Source: an uncultured Ventosimonas sp.
Lineage (GTDB): Bacteria; Pseudomonadota; Gammaproteobacteria; Pseudomonadales; Pseudomonadaceae
Direction of reading: 5' to 3'
Length of the DNA: 7,518 nt
NCBI GenBank assembly: GCA_945283395.1
Contig: CALYQH010000068.1
Location: 1-7,518, forward strand
Below the pieces are notes generated by a model. It worked only from the letters and a program-made list of their open reading frames with translations. It did not search any database and had not been told where the DNA came from. The translations under genes were made by a program, and so were the position numbers. Numbering within the stretch: the first letter of the stretch is position 1; each line of letters starts with the position of its first letter. Shown one piece after another: positions 5,446-7,518 of this stretch.

Positions 5446-7260
5446 ATGAAAAGCAGTAATCTGAAAAACTTATCTATTTCTTTAAAGCTTCCTAGCAGCC
5501 TAGTTATTTTAGTATTAGGATTTTCGGCAGGAATACCTAGTTTACTTATTTCTTCTACGCTAGGTATATGGCTGTTGGGGGCTGGTGCTTCATTTGAAAC
5601 TATAGGCTATTTAGGATGGATAGGGCTTATTTATGCCTTTAAATGGCTTTGGTCGCCTATGCTTGACCAATGGCGTTTACCTTGGCTTAATAAATTGGGG
5701 CGGAGAAGATCATGGCTATTGCTTGCACAATTTAGTATTTTTCTAAGTCTCATGTGTGTAGCTTTTACCGATCCACAAACGCATTTACAATTATTTATCA
5801 TCTTTGCTTGTTTAGTAGCTTTTTTTTCAGCTACTCAGGATATAGCGCTTGATGCTTATAGGTTAGAGATAGTAGGTCAAGAACAACAACCTAAGTTAGC
5901 TGCACTTTATATCATAGGATTTAGGACTGCCTTATTAACGGCAGGTGCAGGTTCTTTATTATTAGCTAGTTATTTAGGCACCTCAGAACAACATTATTAT
6001 TATACTGCTTGGCAAATAACATACGTGGTGTTTGGCATGTTAATAGTTCCAGCCATGATAGTGACTTTGTTTAGTGATGAACCTGCTATTGATATTAAGC
6101 AACATTCCGCTAGTGAATCTGAATTTAGTTTTAGTAGACAATTATTTTCTGTCATTTTAGTACTATTTTTAGTTGTCTCTATACCTGTTATGATCACTGC
6201 GATAATGGATCAAGCATGGCCTAGAGCGCTATTTTATAGTCTTATCTTGGCAACGGGGTTATCGCCGTGGGGAAAGTCTCAGATATTACCGGTACGGGTC
6301 CTTCTTAGAAAAATGCGTCACCATTTAAAGCTTACCGCTCGAGCTAAAGAAATACCAAACTTTGACTTTGTACACCAAAGTGTTTCAATTATTATTATGT
6401 TAATAGTGTTGGTGACTCTTTATGCGTCAGGTAAAGCCTATTTATCTGGAGCATGGCCAAGAGGAACGCTATATTTCCTGATATTTTTAGGGTGTATCTC
6501 TGCTCCCGGACGGTTCTTAATGGCGCCTATTTTAACGCCCGTTGTAGAGTTTGTGCAGCGTTATCGTTGGCATGCATTACTTATTCTAGCTATTATTTCA
6601 ACTTATAAACTAGCCGATACTGTACCCCTAAATATGATTGATGTTTTTTTGCTAAAACATGGCTTTAGTCAAAATGTGGTAGCGTTAGTAGTTAAAGGTT
6701 TTGGTATGATTTTAACTATTATAGGTGCGGCTATTAGTGTCTTTTTTATTAATAAATTTAAAGTCATACCGGTATTATTTTTTGGTGCAATGGCTTGTGC
6801 TATCACTAATTTACTTTATATTTTATTAGTTAACTATCAGGGCGCGACTATATTAATAGAAGGACATTATGGTTATTTTATTGTTACTAAAAACTTTGGT
6901 TTTTATGGAGTATCAGTTCCAACTTATTCTCTCTGGCAACAATTAATGGCTTTTGATCCGCATATTTGGACATTAGTACTTATTGTTATTATTGATAGCT
7001 TGAGTGCTGGCTTGGCAGCTTCGGCTTTATTGGCTTATTTGGCAGGATTAACGAATCTTAAATTTTCTGCTAGCCAGTATGCTATGTTAACCTCGGCTAT
7101 GCTATTATTACCAAAGTTAATAAGCGGCTATTCAGGTAAAATTTTAACCTACTATGATTATGACTATAAAAAATTCTTTATGGTTTCAGTAATACTTGGA
7201 TTGCCTACTTTGATATTAATTGCTATTGCGTGGTTTAAACAAAGTAAAACAACTAGTTAA
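5446..7260 (+). CDS. ampG: AmpG family muropeptide permease (MFS)
   Basis: AmpG is an inner-membrane transporter that imports GlcNAc-anhydroMurNAc peptides for cell-wall recycling; in species with AmpR/AmpC it also feeds beta-lactamase induction. AmpG hallmarks in order: LGFSAGIPSLL (24-34), ETIGYLGWIGLIYAFKWLWS (51-70), LGRRRSWLLLAQ (84-95), SATQDIALDAYR (128-139), LGFRTALL-like IIGFRTALL (156-164), DEP (211-213), YKLADTVPLNMIDVFLL (387-403), SLSAGLAASALLAYLAGLTN (518-537) and FSASQYAMLTS (540-550). I count about sixteen membrane segments. At 604 residues it is about 110 longer than E. coli AmpG (491) but near the Pseudomonas length (594). The extra part lies between DEP and YKLAD and contains two copies of one module. 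ATG at 5446 has no clear Shine-Dalgarno (GAAG at 5423-5426 is 19 bases away), so translation may be inefficient. A TGA at 5422 excludes a much longer N-terminus. Confidence 0.93.
   Translation: MKSSNLKNLSISLKLPSSLVILVLGFSAGIPSLLISSTLGIWLLGAGASFETIGYLGWIGLIYAFKWLWSPMLDQWRLPWLNKLGRRRSWLLLAQFSIFLSLMCVAFTDPQTHLQLFIIFACLVAFFSATQDIALDAYRLEIVGQEQQPKLAALYIIGFRTALLTAGAGSLLLASYLGTSEQHYYYTAWQITYVVFGMLIVPAMIVTLFSDEPAIDIKQHSASESEFSFSRQLFSVILVLFLVVSIPVMITAIMDQAWPRALFYSLILATGLSPWGKSQILPVRVLLRKMRHHLKLTARAKEIPNFDFVHQSVSIIIMLIVLVTLYASGKAYLSGAWPRGTLYFLIFLGCISAPGRFLMAPILTPVVEFVQRYRWHALLILAIISTYKLADTVPLNMIDVFLLKHGFSQNVVALVVKGFGMILTIIGAAISVFFINKFKVIPVLFFGAMACAITNLLYILLVNYQGATILIEGHYGYFIVTKNFGFYGVSVPTYSLWQQLMAFDPHIWTLVLIVIIDSLSAGLAASALLAYLAGLTNLKFSASQYAMLTSAMLLLPKLISGYSGKILTYYDYDYKKFFMVSVILGLPTLILIAIAWFKQSKTTS
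6139..6552 (+). repeat. Tandem internal duplication within AmpG (two about 59-residue modules)
   Basis: AmpG residues 232-290 (6139-6315) and 311-369 (6376-6552) align without gaps at an offset of 79 residues. Shared landmarks are an aliphatic helix, the tetrapeptide AWPR (257-260 and 336-339), a Tyr-x-Leu-Ile helix (YSLIL and YFLIF), a Ser near a Pro-Gly turn, and a Pro eight residues after it (282 and 361). Each unit looks like a pair of membrane helices. The DNA also keeps GCATGGCC at both copies. Confidence 0.65.
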
Positions 7261-7306
7261 TAATTAGTATATAATACAGCGTCAAAACTAGTTATAAAGT
7301 CTAGTA
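7251..7306. repeat. CTAG-rich direct repeats flanking a -10 box
   Basis: AACTAGTTA occurs at 7251-7259 and 7286-7294. The first is followed by TTAGTA (7264-7269) and the second by CTAGTA (7301-7306). Bases 7252-7268 also form a near-perfect 17-bp dyad centred on 7260, overlapping the ampG stop codon. The pair brackets TATAAT at 7270-7275, as expected for operators, but no regulator is known. Confidence 0.4.
7270..7275 (+). promoter_or_regulatory. Perfect TATAAT -10 box after ampG
   Basis: TATAAT is exact, but the -35 region around 7247-7252 (AAACAA) is poor. If used, transcription would start near 7282 and meet the terminator at 7336-7357, giving an RNA of about 75 bases, or read through to the gene at 7393. 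Confidence 0.35.
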
Positions 7307-7335
7307 AACATGTTAATATATGGCAATTTTTATTG

Positions 7336-7361
7336 AGAGGTTAGCAACCTCTTTTTTATTT
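7336..7361 (+). terminator. Strong rho-independent terminator downstream of ampG
   Basis: AGAGGTT (7336-7342), loop AGC, AACCTCT (7346-7352) form a perfect 7-bp stem, followed by TTTTTATTTT. This is the best terminator in the window. It separates ampG from the last gene, which therefore needs read-through or its own promoter in 7362-7385. Confidence 0.8.
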
Positions 7362-7392
7362 TGTGGATAATTTGACTTAAGTGTAGAAGGTT

Positions 7393-7518
7393 ATGCAATT
7401 AAAGAAAATAGTTTTATTTTGTTGTTTTATTGGGGTTGTAAGCTCTAGTTTTGCAGATGAAAAAACTACTTATGGCCTTCATGAAAAGGTTCAAATTATG
7501 GACTTAAATGGCATGATA
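7393..7518 (+). CDS. Secreted protein, probable ATP-dependent zinc protease / retropepsin-like family (5' part only)
   Basis: The first 42 codons are present and the gene runs off the right edge. MQLKKIVLFCCFIGVVSSSFA is a clear Sec signal peptide (residues 1-21) with an S-x-A site before Asp22. The mature start, KTTYGLHEKVQIMDL, resembles the opening of the family annotated as putative ATP-dependent zinc protease (PF05618, also described as retropepsin-like), where YGLxE plus a short strand precedes the AKLDTGA motif. That diagnostic motif would lie just beyond the window, so the family call is tentative. AGAAGG at 7385-7390 lies only two bases before the ATG, unusually close. An in-frame TAG at 7384-7386 excludes an upstream start. 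Confidence 0.6.
   Translation, partial: MQLKKIVLFCCFIGVVSSSFADEKTTYGLHEKVQIMDLNGMI

Noticed and set aside
5820..5827. Run of eight T in ampG (and another near 395-402 in bamC) as phase-variation tracts
   Set aside because: Both frames are intact, and runs of this length are expected in AT-rich DNA; nothing suggests switching.
6000..6197. Reverse-strand open frame of 65 codons
   Set aside because: It lies inside ampG, and its composition reflects the complement of membrane-helix codons. No independent support.
7310..7336. Eight-codon ORF MLIYGNFY ending in the terminator stem
   Set aside because: No ribosome binding site and no run of regulatory codons, so an attenuator leader peptide is not supported.
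1..7518. Mobile element, CRISPR array, tRNA/rRNA, defence or toxin-antitoxin locus
   Set aside because: No transposase, integrase, terminal inverted repeats, spaced repeats, cloverleaf or paired small genes were seen; apart from the DUF481 protein and the partial last gene, every long ORF is a known housekeeping family.

Overview
The window is a low-GC chromosomal segment (roughly one third G+C by eye) with conserved gammaproteobacterial housekeeping genes. Several proteins read like Pseudomonas proteins from a low-GC relative. PurC has the 236-residue Pseudomonas/E. coli form. RdgC has the 306-residue form starting [11 protein letters not shown] and ending near GGEETPQG. AmpG is about 600 residues with a large central insert, as I recall for Pseudomonas. 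BamC next to purC is also a Pseudomonas-like order. My best guess is a low-GC, host-associated Pseudomonadaceae such as Entomomonas; this is recalled resemblance, not a database result.

Layout from left to right: the 3' part of bamC (outer-membrane assembly lipoprotein) and purC (purine synthesis) form a tight forward pair. A 311-base gap follows, with a probable terminator and a structured leader. Then come proC (proline synthesis), rdgC (DNA-binding recombination modulator) and mtnN (MTA/SAH nucleosidase), all forward, with mtnN translationally close to rdgC. A hairpin between convergent genes separates mtnN from a reverse-strand gene for a DUF481 outer-membrane beta-barrel protein. A 227-base divergent promoter region separates that gene from ampG, the muropeptide permease. 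After ampG lie a TATAAT element, CTAG-rich repeats and a strong terminator. The window ends in the first 42 codons of a secreted protein that resembles the putative ATP-dependent zinc protease / retropepsin-like family.

The genes do not form one pathway. There are two envelope themes (BamC and the DUF481 barrel; AmpG in wall recycling) and three metabolic genes (purC, proC, mtnN). I see no mobile element, CRISPR array, tRNA, rRNA, toxin-antitoxin pair or defence system, and no evidence for a new multi-gene system.

Four things deserve a second look: a proC that looks enterobacterial rather than pseudomonad; an internal duplication inside AmpG; an mtnN in an otherwise Pseudomonas-like background; and ACTAGT palindromes concentrated in the intergenic regions.
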